Assembly (NCBI GenBank): GCA_965228955.1
Contig: OZ245848.1
Location: 186,001-250,000 of the forward strand
DNA from: JANSWY01 sp965228955
Lineage (GTDB): Bacteria > Bacteroidota > Bacteroidia > Cytophagales > Cyclobacteriaceae
Length of the DNA stretch: 64,000 nt
Reading direction: 5' to 3'
A program made the translations under genes and the position numbers. Of the stretch, positions 1 through 9,170 are shown in pieces. Position 1 is the stretch's first letter; each line of letters begins with the position of its first letter. The notes beneath the pieces were generated by a model. It was not told where the DNA came from, did no database searches, and saw only the letters and a program-made list of their open reading frames with translations.

Positions 1-577
1 TGTGAATAAAGTGATTTGCCAGGTACTCAGATAACTGAGGGTTGTGAGTTGTCACTTCCACTTTCATAAAATAGCTGCCACCTATTCTGTAGATTTTTAG
101 TGCATTTTGAATGGTACTTGCAGTAAGACCATTTTCAAACAGGAAGTAATCCATTTTTGAAATGGTGCTATCGTTTAGTTGCCCTGGTGCATCATTGATT
201 TTGTTATTCAATGCAGCTACAAATTCCTCATTGGTGAATCCCCAATCGCTCGTCGGGATTTCCGGAAGAAATGTGTGCTGCTCTAATATTCTATCTCTGA
301 CCGCAAGAAGCTTCAACTGCTCTATGATCTTCATCGATTTAGAAAGCTCAATCAGGTTGTTGAAGAAAGTGATCACCTCAAGGGGTTTCATTTTCTCATC
401 TGAAAGGCTGATGCCTTTGTTGTTTTGAAGATTGATCAACACTTTCCCTTCAGACATGTATTTCTTAGCCTCATTTCTGGTTAAGTAGAAGATGGCTGCT
501 GCACTGACCACAGAGAGAGCCAGGAAGTAATACCACTTCTTCAGAAGGTTTCGGAGTATTCTAATAACTATATCCAT
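1..577 (-). CDS. Wzz/GumC-like polysaccharide chain-length/export protein, N-terminal part
   Basis: Minus-strand reading frame opening at an ATG at 575-577 and running off the left edge of the window, so only about 192 N-terminal residues are visible. They start MDIVIRILRNLLKKWYYF, followed by a single transmembrane helix (about residues 17-32) and then a soluble part (KKYMSEGKVLINLQ) of the type seen in Wzz-family inner-membrane proteins that set polysaccharide chain length or feed export. The start overlaps the 3' end of the upstream TolC-like gene by 17 bases, which points to one transcript. Together with the sugar transferase at 3551-4285 this suggests an exopolysaccharide locus continuing to the left. 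The family call is inferred from topology and neighbourhood; a C-terminal tyrosine kinase domain cannot be judged. Confidence 0.65.
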   Translation of the reverse strand, partial: MDIVIRILRNLLKKWYYFLALSVVSAAAIFYLTRNEAKKYMSEGKVLINLQNNKGISLSDEKMKPLEVITFFNNLIELSKSMKIIEQLKLLAVRDRILEQHTFLPEIPTSDWGFTNEEFVAALNNKINDAPGQLNDSTISKMDYFLFENGLTASTIQNALKIYRIGGSYFMKVEVTTHNPQLSEYLANHFIH

Positions 578-1289
578 CGTTCGGTTGAGTTACCATTTCC
601 AAATGCATTTTGAGTCTCAAAGCCTGATACTTAGCCTTGATAATTTCCTGCTTCACATTTAGCAGTCCATCCTGACTTTTCTTCAATCCATCAAATTGCT
701 CTCTTCCTTGTTTGAATCTGGAAGAAACAATCACATGGTTTTCAAGTCCTATTTGGTATGCCTGGGATAGTGCGTGGATGAGTTCCATTACCTCCAGGTA
801 CTTGTTGTAAGTGGTTACAGTATTCATAGCCACTCTTCTTTTTTCTCTTTCATAGAGATGGTCGATTCTTTGCATGCCGTTTTTGGCGATTCTTACATTC
901 TTGCCAATGTTGATGAAATCACCTGGGCTGAATGTTACATTCATTCCCACATTATTTAGAAGACCTGCAGTTGTTACTGAATTGGCATTTTCATCAAGAG
1001 TGGTTTGAACATTGAAGAAATTAACTCCCAATCGAAATGCTGATAACCAATTTGTTCTTTCGATTCTGATCTTATCAACATATTGATCTCTCTCAGAGCC
1101 AATGGCCTTTACATTGTAAGAATTCTCAATAGAGAGTTGAACAAGGTGAGTGATAGTAGAATCAGATAGTTTCAATTCCTCCAAATCCAGGAACTCACTC
1201 AATTCAGACTGACCAACACTCTTGAAGCACACGGTGAGCGTCATCAGGAGGAGAGCCACTACTTTGTATGTATATTTTATATTGATCAT
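561..1289 (-). CDS. Short TolC-like outer-membrane efflux/export protein
   Basis: A 242-residue protein starting MINIKYTYKV. An upstream extension to 1481 exists but looks non-coding, while the start at 1289 gives a clean signal peptide ending near KSVGQ. The mature part is rich in long helices (EREKRRVAMNTVTTYNKYLE, QEIIKAKYQALRLKMHLEM), resembling one half of a TolC-type periplasmic barrel. Classical TolC proteins have over 400 residues, so this is a half-length member. It lies just upstream of, and overlaps, the Wzz/GumC-like gene and follows the LruC lipoprotein after a terminator. A role in polysaccharide export is inferred from context only. Confidence 0.55.
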   Translation of the reverse strand: MINIKYTYKVVALLLMTLTVCFKSVGQSELSEFLDLEELKLSDSTITHLVQLSIENSYNVKAIGSERDQYVDKIRIERTNWLSAFRLGVNFFNVQTTLDENANSVTTAGLLNNVGMNVTFSPGDFINIGKNVRIAKNGMQRIDHLYEREKRRVAMNTVTTYNKYLEVMELIHALSQAYQIGLENHVIVSSRFKQGREQFDGLKKSQDGLLNVKQEIIKAKYQALRLKMHLEMVTQPNDGYSY

Positions 1290-1489
1290 TTTTCTTAAGC
1301 TTTTCTCAAAGGTATTTTTAACCTGAGAGGCAGGAGGAGAAGAACAGTTGAGCAGAATGAATAGCCAGACACAGTGATTGAAAGTGGCGATGTGATGGAG
1401 CAGTGTATGGTTTAACAGCTTATCGGAAATCAGATACAAGTCAGGGGAAAACCGATACCATTCAACGGGGATTGGGTACACCTCATATC

Positions 1490-1518
1490 AAAAAAGGCCC
1501 CTAAAAGGAGGCCTCTTT
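1490..1518 (-). terminator. Rho-independent terminator after the LruC lipoprotein gene
   Basis: Read on the minus strand, a GC-rich stem (AGGCC-T-CC pairing with GGGGCCT, one bulge, TTTTA loop) is followed directly by a run of T. It lies about 40 bases past the stop codon of the lipoprotein gene at 1559, so it probably separates the glycosyltransferase/lipoprotein transcript from the export genes. Confidence 0.7.
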
Positions 1519-1558
1519 AATACACTAGCTTAAGAAATAATCATTGAACTTTTGTTGT

Positions 1559-3547
1559 CTACTCGTATATCTTGTTGTTGTCCCGGTATTCAGGATTGTT
1601 GGTCTGGAACCAATCATCATATGTGGTTCCTTCAGATTGTACCCAGTACTCAAACTTCAGGAAGGCGTCTCTCACTGATTCATACTCTTCCGGGTATTCA
1701 AAGGAAGTTGGAAGATAGAATGCGAAAGGAAGATTGTCTCCATTCTTGTAGTAGACAGTAGAATTATCAGTTCTGTCGTCTTCTGTTCCAAATAGAGATT
1801 CATCCGCTAATGAAGTTGGTTTTTGCCCCGCAAGATGTACTTCCAGCCCTCGGTTTTCCGTTCGGAATATGAAAGGGTTGAAAGGTGGATATCCGATAGT
1901 TGAGGAGGGAATTGGCTCGGAGAATTTAATGATCAGGTCAAATTCCACAGGCTCGTAGTAACCTTTTCCAGATATAGTATTGGTTTGCTCATATGTTCCT
2001 GGCCATACTCTAAACCCATTTTCAAAGACAAGGATCACCGCTTTATCTTGTCCGGCTTCTGTTCCATTTCCAGATAATACAATTGATGAATTCTGTACAA
2101 CATCTTGCCCGGTAATGCTCGCAATTTTGGAAGGCTCTATCGGCAATGAGAATCCAAACCCATTATTGTAAAGCGCCCCCATTGCCCGGAGTTTATATTT
2201 TACTCTCAGCTCAACTATGTTTTGTGCCACATCAGCAATACTTTGAAAGTTGTAATCGATCACCATATCGTTGAGGTCAAAGTCACCATTTGCTGGCCAG
2301 AGATCTTCGAATGCGATGGAGCCAAAGACATTTTCTCCTGGCGTATAGATATCAAATGCTTTATCAGGATCATTGGGATAATCATCGTTTGCATCCGAGA
2401 CACCATCTCCGTCAGCGTCATTCGTGGTGTCTGTTTGAGTGGTTTCCAAATTGTCAATTATTAATGCTGAGTACGGATTTGCTGTTACATAAAAAACAGC
2501 GTCATTGAAGTCCTGGTCTCCTCCCGGTCTGGAAAGATCTTCCATTCCCAGCAATTGAATCTGTCTGGCTTGATCTAGCAAAAGCACAGTATGAGTGCGA
2601 TACTCCGCAGAAGTAAAGGTGTTGAAATCTTTGTTGGAGTACTTGGTGTCGCTTTTTGTGCTCACGGAGGAACCATTCCATCCATTTGGGATTAAGAACC
2701 AACCAATTCCTGTATTTGGAGGAAATTGACCAAGAGAAACTTTATTTCCGGATGATAATCCACCACCACTTCCCGTATAAGAAAGGTTAGGGAATATGAT
2801 TTTTAATGAATCAATATCATCTATTGTGGCAGGAGGATTATCTAAATCATAAGAATAATATCCTAAGGCATTTCTATATCCGGCTCCTTCGTGCACAAAG
2901 GTGATCCAAACCTGCGCAGAATCCTGAAGTCTGGTATCACCTACCAGGTTTTCATCGAGATACTGAGGATTGTAAGTTGGAACCGGATATTGCTCAGGTA
3001 AGGAATTGTTGACAAGATCCAGGAGGTCTTGTGAAATGTAATCGTCTACCGGTTCCAGGTAGAAGGGCACACCTTGCGAATCATAGCTTCCAATTTCAAA
3101 CAGTGAACCGCTACTCGATGTAGATCTAACGGATGAAGAGTTTTTTCTTCCGGATTTATGTTTGGATCCTCCGAAAGTTACAATCTGCGGAGATCCACCA
3201 TTTATACCAATGAGCATACTATTTGGAAGTCCAATATAGTTAGTCCGAATCTCCAGGCTGTCAATATGAATACCAACCGGATATTTAAATGACGCCAGAC
3301 CATCATCAGCTGTCTGCACAGTAGATAAATAAGTGCTCTGGTTCTGATACCTGCTGTAAACCTGGAAGGCAATTCCTGTTAGAGGAATATCTTTTCCATC
3401 TTTAGCTTCAAGGATAACCTGATATTCATGAGTTGTTTTGTAATCGAAGTTTTCTGGAAAAACAGATGGGATTTCCATTTGTGTTTCGTCAATTACCGAC
3501 ATACATCCTGTAAGAATGGGTATTATAAATAGGATTAGCTTTTTCAT
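1559..3547 (-). CDS. LruC-domain (DUF4842) surface lipoprotein with DUF4114-like region
   Basis: 662 residues with a lipoprotein signal (MKKLILFIIPILTGC, Cys15). Residues 25-120 look like a beta-sandwich domain. Around 305-360 a DUF4114-like segment carries GWFLIPNGWNG and GGDQDFNDAVF. A calcium-binding-like DADGDGVSDANDDYPNDPD stretch leads into the LruC/DUF4842 domain, with its signature FEDLWPANGDFDLNDMVIDY near residue 410 and a beta-rich end to about 650. In Bacteroidota such proteins are exported, probably surface-exposed lipoproteins of unknown function. The gene lies 3 bases downstream of the sugar transferase and ends at a terminator, so it is probably cotranscribed with polysaccharide genes. 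That association is inferred. Confidence 0.85.
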   Translation of the reverse strand: MKKLILFIIPILTGCMSVIDETQMEIPSVFPENFDYKTTHEYQVILEAKDGKDIPLTGIAFQVYSRYQNQSTYLSTVQTADDGLASFKYPVGIHIDSLEIRTNYIGLPNSMLIGINGGSPQIVTFGGSKHKSGRKNSSSVRSTSSSGSLFEIGSYDSQGVPFYLEPVDDYISQDLLDLVNNSLPEQYPVPTYNPQYLDENLVGDTRLQDSAQVWITFVHEGAGYRNALGYYSYDLDNPPATIDDIDSLKIIFPNLSYTGSGGGLSSGNKVSLGQFPPNTGIGWFLIPNGWNGSSVSTKSDTKYSNKDFNTFTSAEYRTHTVLLLDQARQIQLLGMEDLSRPGGDQDFNDAVFYVTANPYSALIIDNLETTQTDTTNDADGDGVSDANDDYPNDPDKAFDIYTPGENVFGSIAFEDLWPANGDFDLNDMVIDYNFQSIADVAQNIVELRVKYKLRAMGALYNNGFGFSLPIEPSKIASITGQDVVQNSSIVLSGNGTEAGQDKAVILVFENGFRVWPGTYEQTNTISGKGYYEPVEFDLIIKFSEPIPSSTIGYPPFNPFIFRTENRGLEVHLAGQKPTSLADESLFGTEDDRTDNSTVYYKNGDNLPFAFYLPTSFEYPEEYESVRDAFLKFEYWVQSEGTTYDDWFQTNNPEYRDNNKIYE

Positions 3548-3550
3548 TTT

Positions 3551-4285
3551 TTAAACGTTTACTTTTTGAATTGCAGCAAATGGAGTTTTAAAGAGTATCC
3601 ACATGTCCATTAGGATATTGTAATGACGTGCGTAATAAATGTCCTTCGCTATTCTGCTTTCTACACCTACATCTGATCTACCTCTGTCTGTTACCTGCCA
3701 TAGGCCTGTAATACCTGCTGGCCCTTGAAACCTTTCAATTGCAGCATCATTTGTGAGTTTTTCAGCTTCATACAAAGGCAGTGGCCGATTTCCTACAATC
3801 GACATTTCTCCTCGTAAGACATTTAGTAATTGAGGTAATTCGTCAATACTCGTTTTTCGGATGAATGCTCCCACTTTGGTGATCCTGGGATCATTTTCCA
3901 GTTTAAAGAAGGCGACTTTTTCATCCTGATCTCTCTCTTGCAGGTAAGCGGTTTCTGAAATGATTTCATCGTCACTTACCCTGATTGCATGAGGAGTGAG
4001 CTTCTTTTCATTTCCGGATTCAGTAGTATGATTATGTAGGTATTGAGATTGAGCTTTTAGAGCATTCACTTCCTTGTCTGCATTCATTCTCATGCTTCGA
4101 AATTTGAAGAATGGAAATATCTTATACCCCTGACCAACTCTTTTTTGTGAATAGAATACCGGTCCGGGCGATTCGAGGTAGATAGCTATTGCCACAATTA
4201 ACGCTAATGGAGCAATGAGAAGTATCAGGACTGATGCTATTAGTACATCTAATACTCTTTTCGTTATTCTTTTTCTAGACTGCAT
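3551..4285 (-). CDS. Polyprenyl-phosphate sugar-1-phosphate transferase (bacterial sugar transferase family)
   Basis: 244 residues. One N-terminal membrane helix (about 12-35, VLIASVLILLIAPLALIVAI) is followed by the family signature SPGPVFYSQKRVG and FPFFKFRSMR. The catalytic part contains IRKTSIDELPQLLNVLRGEMS and IVGNRPLPLYE, then GPAGITGLWQV and the C-terminal YARHYNILMDMWILFKT. These are hallmarks of the PF02397 enzymes that move a sugar phosphate to undecaprenyl phosphate and so start exopolysaccharide repeat-unit assembly. The region between FRSMR and the DELPQL motif (residues about 70-125) is longer than in typical members. The start overlaps the response regulator gene by 11 bases, so translation may be coupled. 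Confidence 0.9.
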   Translation of the reverse strand: MQSRKRITKRVLDVLIASVLILLIAPLALIVAIAIYLESPGPVFYSQKRVGQGYKIFPFFKFRSMRMNADKEVNALKAQSQYLHNHTTESGNEKKLTPHAIRVSDDEIISETAYLQERDQDEKVAFFKLENDPRITKVGAFIRKTSIDELPQLLNVLRGEMSIVGNRPLPLYEAEKLTNDAAIERFQGPAGITGLWQVTDRGRSDVGVESRIAKDIYYARHYNILMDMWILFKTPFAAIQKVNV

Positions 4286-4682
4286 ATTTCAAGGTGTATT
4301 TAGTTTGTTCTGATTTAAGGTTTATCGCACGCTTGATTCTGGCGTCTAATTCAATTGGATTGAAAGGCTTTTCTACAAAGTCCAAAGCTCCATTTTGGAA
4401 AATCTCTACTTTCTGATCAATTTCTTTGTTTCCACTCAGGAAAATGAATGGTAGCTCCGGGTCAATGGAATGAGTAGCTTTTAATACTTCAGTTCCAGAT
4501 AAGTCATTGGGCATTCTGCAGTCGCAAACTATGAGCTCTGGAGTATCACCTTGTTTGATTTTGTTAATTGCTTCACTTCCATTGTCGAAACAATGAACAT
4601 CATATGAATTACTTAAGAACTCCTTCATAAAGTTCAGTATCATGGTGCTGTCGTCGATTACGTAGATTTTTTTCTTGTTCAT
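4275..4682 (-). CDS. Single-domain response regulator (CheY-like)
   Basis: 135 residues from the ATG at 4682; the longer frame to 4733 has no domain support. A full receiver domain is present: acidic pair D10-D11 (IYVIDDS), phosphoacceptor D54 (IVCDCRMPND), the switch Ser in FLSGN and K105 in VEKPF. No output domain follows, so it must act through a partner such as a kinase or another protein. It is the first gene of the polysaccharide operon and overlaps the sugar transferase start, which suggests that polysaccharide synthesis is under phosphorelay control. The divergent gene at 5134 encodes a double receiver protein that could belong to the same pathway. Confidence 0.88.
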   Translation of the reverse strand: MNKKKIYVIDDSTMILNFMKEFLSNSYDVHCFDNGSEAINKIKQGDTPELIVCDCRMPNDLSGTEVLKATHSIDPELPFIFLSGNKEIDQKVEIFQNGALDFVEKPFNPIELDARIKRAINLKSEQTKYTLKYAV

Positions 4683-5133
4683 GATTATTACTTTTTCCCG
4701 AAGTTGTCCAGAGATGGTTGGATCATTTAACAAATCGGGCCCTTCAGATTAATTCAAAGGGTGAATTGGTCTATCGGGAGGTTGAAGAGAAGGAAGTGAA
4801 GTTAAAATCAGATTTACGTCAATTCAACCGGTATTTATGCAATTGATCGAAGAATTGATACCATCCAAAGCCTTGTATCTGATTGTAGGAGTGCCAGGAA
4901 TTAAAATCCTTGAGGCAGAATAGATGGTTAACAAGGGGGTAGATCATTTGGCAATTATATCCTTGAGTTGTCAGGATTGGCCGATGAATGGTATTGAAGT
5001 CCCAAACCACATTCTTGAAGTCTGTACCAGGCGACTCATCCTTCATTTAAAGCATCGTATCGGAATAGTTATATTAATTATTTGATAGCTAACATTTTTA
5101 CATCACGATTCACATAAAAAGTAAAAAAACGAA
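4683..5133. other. Divergent intergenic region between the polysaccharide operon and the double-receiver gene
   Basis: About 450 bases with no convincing gene. It must hold the two divergent promoters. A 75-codon minus-strand frame (4819-5046) starts MKDESPGTDFKNVVWDF and is rich in Trp, Tyr, Phe and His; it has no recognisable motif and is unlikely to be a gene, though an old degraded gene fragment cannot be excluded. The 90 bases before 5134 are very AT-rich. Confidence 0.4.
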
Positions 5134-6135
5134 ATGAAAAAGCTACTGATTATAGAAGACGACATAGAGCTATCAGGTTCAATCTCTGAGTTTTTAACAG
5201 AGCATGGATATGAGGTGGAAATAAAACATTCAGGAGAATCTGGAATTGAGTATTTATTGCAGAATGCTATTGACTTGGTGGTCTGTGATTTGAATATACC
5301 AGGAATGGATGGTTATCAGATTTTGGAGACAATCAGGTCAATTAGAAAGCTTGAAGATATCCCTTTTCTATTTTTAACGGGTGCAGCAGATGAAAAGTCA
5401 CGAAGGACGGGAATGATAAAAGGAGCAGATGATTATATCTGTAAGCCATTCAAGTTTGCTCAGTTGTTGGGTTCAATTAATTCAGCAATTCAGAAAAATA
5501 CACGAAGAAAAGAGCATGTACAGGCGCTGATGTCGCAAATACAAGCCAGTTCGAATAAAGTGGATCAAGTGAATCACATCTCCAATCACATGATCAGGTC
5601 AAATTTGGCTAACGTCACATTGGCACTTGATCTGTTAAAAGAAAAAAAGATGAACGTGGAGGAGGCGCTGGATATTCTTTATTCATCAGTAGGTAAAATT
5701 GATCAGTTCACATTTGATATCAACCAAATCGTTCATCAAAAAGGGCAGCAGAAAGTCCGGGAATATGATATGTCAACTATCAATTTCAACAATGTCATGT
5801 TGGTAGATGATGATCCTATTCAATTGATGCTGAACAAAATGGTTATTCAAAATACTCTTGGGTCAGAGACAATTGCGACTTTTGAAAATGGGTTAGAAGC
5901 AATTGATCATCTGGCTACTCATGAGGTTGATATTATTTTCCTGGATCTGAATATGCCTGTTATTTCCGGGATCGGGTTTTTGGAAGCGTTGAAATCAACC
6001 CGAAAATCTATTCCTATCATCATGCTAAGTTCCTCCCTGGATCCCCAGCAAATCAATGAGTGCTATGAATATGAGAATGTGACCCAGTACTTAGTGAAAC
6101 CACTTAAACCAGAAAGACTAAAAGTGATACTATAG
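5134..6135 (+). CDS. Receiver - DHp-like helix pair - receiver signalling protein
   Basis: 333 residues. The first receiver (1-120) has D9-D10, phosphoacceptor D52 (VVCDLNIPGMDGY) and K104 (CKPF). The second (about 218-333) has D225-D227 (LVDDD), D271 (IFLDLNMPV) and K322 (VKPL). Between them, residues 125-205 are helical. NHISNHMIRSNLANVTLALD followed by a second helix, SSVGKIDQFTFDINQIV, resembles the dimerisation/phosphotransfer helices of Bacteroidota histidine kinases, with H152 in the place of the usual H-box histidine. No HATPase domain is present. The protein may receive and pass phosphate rather than autophosphorylate; this is inference. It is transcribed divergently from the response regulator at 4275 and ends at a strong terminator. 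Confidence 0.85.
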   Translation: MKKLLIIEDDIELSGSISEFLTEHGYEVEIKHSGESGIEYLLQNAIDLVVCDLNIPGMDGYQILETIRSIRKLEDIPFLFLTGAADEKSRRTGMIKGADDYICKPFKFAQLLGSINSAIQKNTRRKEHVQALMSQIQASSNKVDQVNHISNHMIRSNLANVTLALDLLKEKKMNVEEALDILYSSVGKIDQFTFDINQIVHQKGQQKVREYDMSTINFNNVMLVDDDPIQLMLNKMVIQNTLGSETIATFENGLEAIDHLATHEVDIIFLDLNMPVISGIGFLEALKSTRKSIPIIMLSSSLDPQQINECYEYENVTQYLVKPLKPERLKVIL

Positions 6136-6155
6136 AATTTTAATTGGATGTATGT

Positions 6156-6189
6156 AAAAGCCAGCGTTGAGTTCGACTCTGGCTTTTTT
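6156..6189 (+). terminator. Rho-independent terminator of the double-receiver gene
   Basis: AAAAGCCAG and CTGGCTTTTTT form a stem around an inner GAGT/ACTC pairing, ending in six T. It starts 20 bases after the stop codon at 6135. Confidence 0.85.
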
Positions 6190-6390
6190 ATGATTTTAAT
6201 TCATTCCAGCAGGATAACACGCGACTCAACCGTCAATCTCTGCAACTCATCAGTTTTGAAATAACCTGACCGTTCAGAACAGTAATTTAGAGTTAATAAA
6301 GGTTAGTACACCGGGAAGCCAATTCCCAACTAGTGTGGTTAATTAGTTTAACAGAATTTGAGTTTTATTTTGATTAATTGTGTGGTAGAG

Positions 6391-6420
6391 ATGTGATCCA
6401 GGTGATCACATTTCTCTTTT
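6391..6420 (+). other. Second hairpin with a T/C tract in the 6136-6491 intergenic region
   Basis: An 8-bp perfect dyad ATGTGATC/GATCACAT with a CAGGT loop is followed by TTTCTCTTTT. It could be a back-up terminator on the plus strand or a protein-binding dyad. The spacing between TGTGA and TCACA is 9 bases, not the 6 of a CRP site. The rest of the 356-base gap from 6136 to 6491 holds nothing else I can recognise. Confidence 0.35.
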
Positions 6421-6491
6421 AAGAGCACACCAAATTAAACCTAAAACTTCTTGAATTCTGAATTACTCTAAACTCAAGATTCTTAATTCAA

Positions 6492-9167
6492 TTATTCATA
6501 CCTCAAAGAATGAACAGGATTAGCCAGAGTCACCTTTAGTATTCTGACACCCGTAGCAGCAATGGTAATGACCATAATGACTAGCAGGGGTACAATAAAC
6601 AGTAACACACCAATTGACATCCTGTAAGCAAAGTCATTTAACCAACTTTCAATACCAAACCATGCAATGGGCACAGCCAGTATAAATCCAATGAATACCA
6701 ACACGAATACCTCTTTTGATAACATTAGAAACAGTTCAGGAATACTGGCACCCAATACTTTTCTAACACCTACTTCTTTTGTGCGCTGTAACGCTGAGAA
6801 TGAGGATAGCCCGTATAGCCCAAGACATGCCACAATAATCGCCATGACCGCAAAAGCACTGAATACTTTGCGGTTTACTTCATCTTTTTTGTATTGCCCA
6901 GCAAAGAACTGGTCAAGGAAGTAATATTCTGCCGGATTGCCTGGGAAGGCTGCTTTATACGATTCGTCTATTCGATCCAGTACTACACTGGCCTTATGGG
7001 TATTCATGCGGATGGCATAGAAAGCATCTACTGCTTCATTTCTCACAAAATACATCGGATCTATGGCCCTGTTCAATGATTCGTGATGGTAATCTTCTAT
7101 CACGCCTACAATTTTTCGTTCATGCCGTGTAAACTCGTAGAGCGTTTGGCCAATAGCCTCCTGAGGACTTGCAAATCCAAGTATGGTTGCTGCAGATTCA
7201 TTTAGGATAATAGGCGTGTAGCTATCCATGGATGGATCAAAGTCTTGACCTGCAAGGAAATTCACTTTCATGGTGGAGAGAAAGTCATTACTTGTCACCA
7301 CACGCTCGATCGATTTCATATGCTCTTCACTTTCTTTCACACGTGAGATAGCTAAACCGCGTAATATCCCCTTGCCAGGAATCACTGTAGAGGTACCCAC
7401 CTGACTAACACCTGGGATGGTGAGAAGCTCCTGTTTGAATCGCTGAATGTTTGGAATATTTTCCTCCCCACTTGCCTCACTAATCACAGGCCCACGAAGA
7501 ATTAAAACCTGCTCCATATCAAAACCCATTGATTGATTATTCATATAATTCAATTGGGCATTTATGGCTAGGGTTGCGATGATCAGTAATGAGCTGAAAA
7601 GGAGCTGAAAGACGATAAGTCCCCTTCTTAAGATGAGACCAGAACCAACTTTGGATGTGCCTTTCAGGGCATTAATAGTTTTATGTGCAGAAATCACGAT
7701 GGCGGGATAAAATCCCGAAAGCGATGTGCCAAGGACAAATATTACGCCTGCCAATAAACCAAAACGCCCAATATCGATGCTATGCAATGAAAGTTCTTTT
7801 TCAACAAACAGATTGAAAAGTGGCTGGCCTATTATAACAAAGGCCAATGCTAACAGAACCGCAATACTATTAATCAGGATTGCCTCTGTGAAAAACTGAA
7901 GGACCAGTTCATTACGCTGTGCTCCCATAACCTTTCTAACACCTACTTCACGAGCCCTGTCTACTGATTTAGCAGTAGTAAGGTTAACGAAATTGATCCA
8001 GGCAATGACAACAATGAACAATGCAATGGATTGCAATATATTGATCGTGGTGGCATCACCAATTGGGCCTTCCTCATTTTGGTAACTGGAATGTAAATGG
8101 ATGTCAGCAACGGGCATCAGAAAGTATCGGTTTACGCGAAGTAATTCTCCCTTTTCATTCTTTTCTGCGTATGACGGCTTGTAGCGTAGAGTAAGCTCAC
8201 TCAACGTTTCCTCAATGGCATTGGAATTTGCTTGCTCACTTACTTTGATGAAAGTAATAAACATATTTCTCCCCCAATCATTTACAAAACCTTCAGAATC
8301 TTGCTGTTGTAAGGTGCTATAAGAAGTAAGGATATCTGCATCAATCTGCAAATTGAAATCTGGTCTTTCAAACACACCTGAAACCACAAATTCATGTTGC
8401 TCATAGTTATCATTATACTGCAAGGTCTTTCCAAGTGCATGTGCTGTGCTGCCAAAGTATTTCTCAGCCATTTCTGCAGATAGTAAGACCGTATTGGGTT
8501 TAGAAAGCCTATTTGAGCCATATGTTACTTTTATGTCGAAGAAATTAACATAGGCAGGGTCTGCGAAAAAGATTTTTTGTTCCTTGAAATTTATCTGAGG
8601 CTGATCAGGTCTGGTGAGCACCACCGCTCCACCTCGAAAGGAATTAGGACTGTATAGTCTCGCGAATTCCGTTACTTCAGGAATATCCTGTTTCATAGCT
8701 GGTCCCACACCGGAGAATGTCATGCTGCTTTCATATATCATTCCACCAAACCGATAATAGTCATTTGATACGCGATATAGCTGGTCTGATTGCGTACTGT
8801 TATTGTAATTGAGCTCCTCTGAAACGTACTCCAGAATAAACAGAGCAGCGGTTAGGCCAAAAGCTAGCCCTAAAACATTCAGGGAAGTATAGCCAATATG
8901 GCGTTTGAAATTTCTTAAGGAAGACTTGATAAAACTAAAAAGCATAGCGCTAGCAATAAAAGTAGTGAGTCGGCCACCTCGGTAAAATCGGATGGCACTA
9001 AATGTGTCTAAATAATAGCGGAACCTTGCTGACCTTGTCTTACCAGTGGAAAGTCTCCATTCATATATCTCTTGGAGATCTCCTGCCACCTCATCACAAT
9101 AATCGGGACGGCAGAATATCCTGAGCAACCAGTACGCTATTTTGGGAGGGGATTGAGGATTCGGCAT
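6492..9167 (-). CDS. MacB/FtsX-like ABC transporter permease with N-terminal permease prefix domain
   Basis: 891 residues. Residues 1-60 (PKIAYWLLRIFCRPDYCDEVAGDLQEIYEWR) form the small prefix domain found on permeases paired with PadR regulators. Then come a first transmembrane helix near 95-115, a periplasmic MacB-like core domain, an FtsX block (VNLTTAKSVDRAREVGVRKVMGA and following helices), a second periplasmic domain, and a second FtsX block near 780-885 with the repeat RTKEVGVRKVLGAS. No ATPase gene lies beside it, so the ATP-binding partner must be encoded elsewhere. The PadR gene ends 3 bases upstream and is presumably cotranscribed and regulatory. Substrate unknown; export of a peptide, lipid or drug is typical of the family. 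Confidence 0.9.
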   Translation of the reverse strand: MPNPQSPPKIAYWLLRIFCRPDYCDEVAGDLQEIYEWRLSTGKTRSARFRYYLDTFSAIRFYRGGRLTTFIASAMLFSFIKSSLRNFKRHIGYTSLNVLGLAFGLTAALFILEYVSEELNYNNSTQSDQLYRVSNDYYRFGGMIYESSMTFSGVGPAMKQDIPEVTEFARLYSPNSFRGGAVVLTRPDQPQINFKEQKIFFADPAYVNFFDIKVTYGSNRLSKPNTVLLSAEMAEKYFGSTAHALGKTLQYNDNYEQHEFVVSGVFERPDFNLQIDADILTSYSTLQQQDSEGFVNDWGRNMFITFIKVSEQANSNAIEETLSELTLRYKPSYAEKNEKGELLRVNRYFLMPVADIHLHSSYQNEEGPIGDATTINILQSIALFIVVIAWINFVNLTTAKSVDRAREVGVRKVMGAQRNELVLQFFTEAILINSIAVLLALAFVIIGQPLFNLFVEKELSLHSIDIGRFGLLAGVIFVLGTSLSGFYPAIVISAHKTINALKGTSKVGSGLILRRGLIVFQLLFSSLLIIATLAINAQLNYMNNQSMGFDMEQVLILRGPVISEASGEENIPNIQRFKQELLTIPGVSQVGTSTVIPGKGILRGLAISRVKESEEHMKSIERVVTSNDFLSTMKVNFLAGQDFDPSMDSYTPIILNESAATILGFASPQEAIGQTLYEFTRHERKIVGVIEDYHHESLNRAIDPMYFVRNEAVDAFYAIRMNTHKASVVLDRIDESYKAAFPGNPAEYYFLDQFFAGQYKKDEVNRKVFSAFAVMAIIVACLGLYGLSSFSALQRTKEVGVRKVLGASIPELFLMLSKEVFVLVFIGFILAVPIAWFGIESWLNDFAYRMSIGVLLFIVPLLVIMVITIAATGVRILKVTLANPVHSLRYE

Positions 9168-9170
9168 GAT

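Noticed and set aside
4819..5046. 75-codon minus-strand frame in the divergent promoter region
   Set aside because: No motif, odd aromatic-rich composition and no neighbour overlap; most likely chance.
6391..6411. CRP-type binding site
   Set aside because: TGTGA and TCACA are 9 bases apart rather than 6, and no CRP gene is visible.
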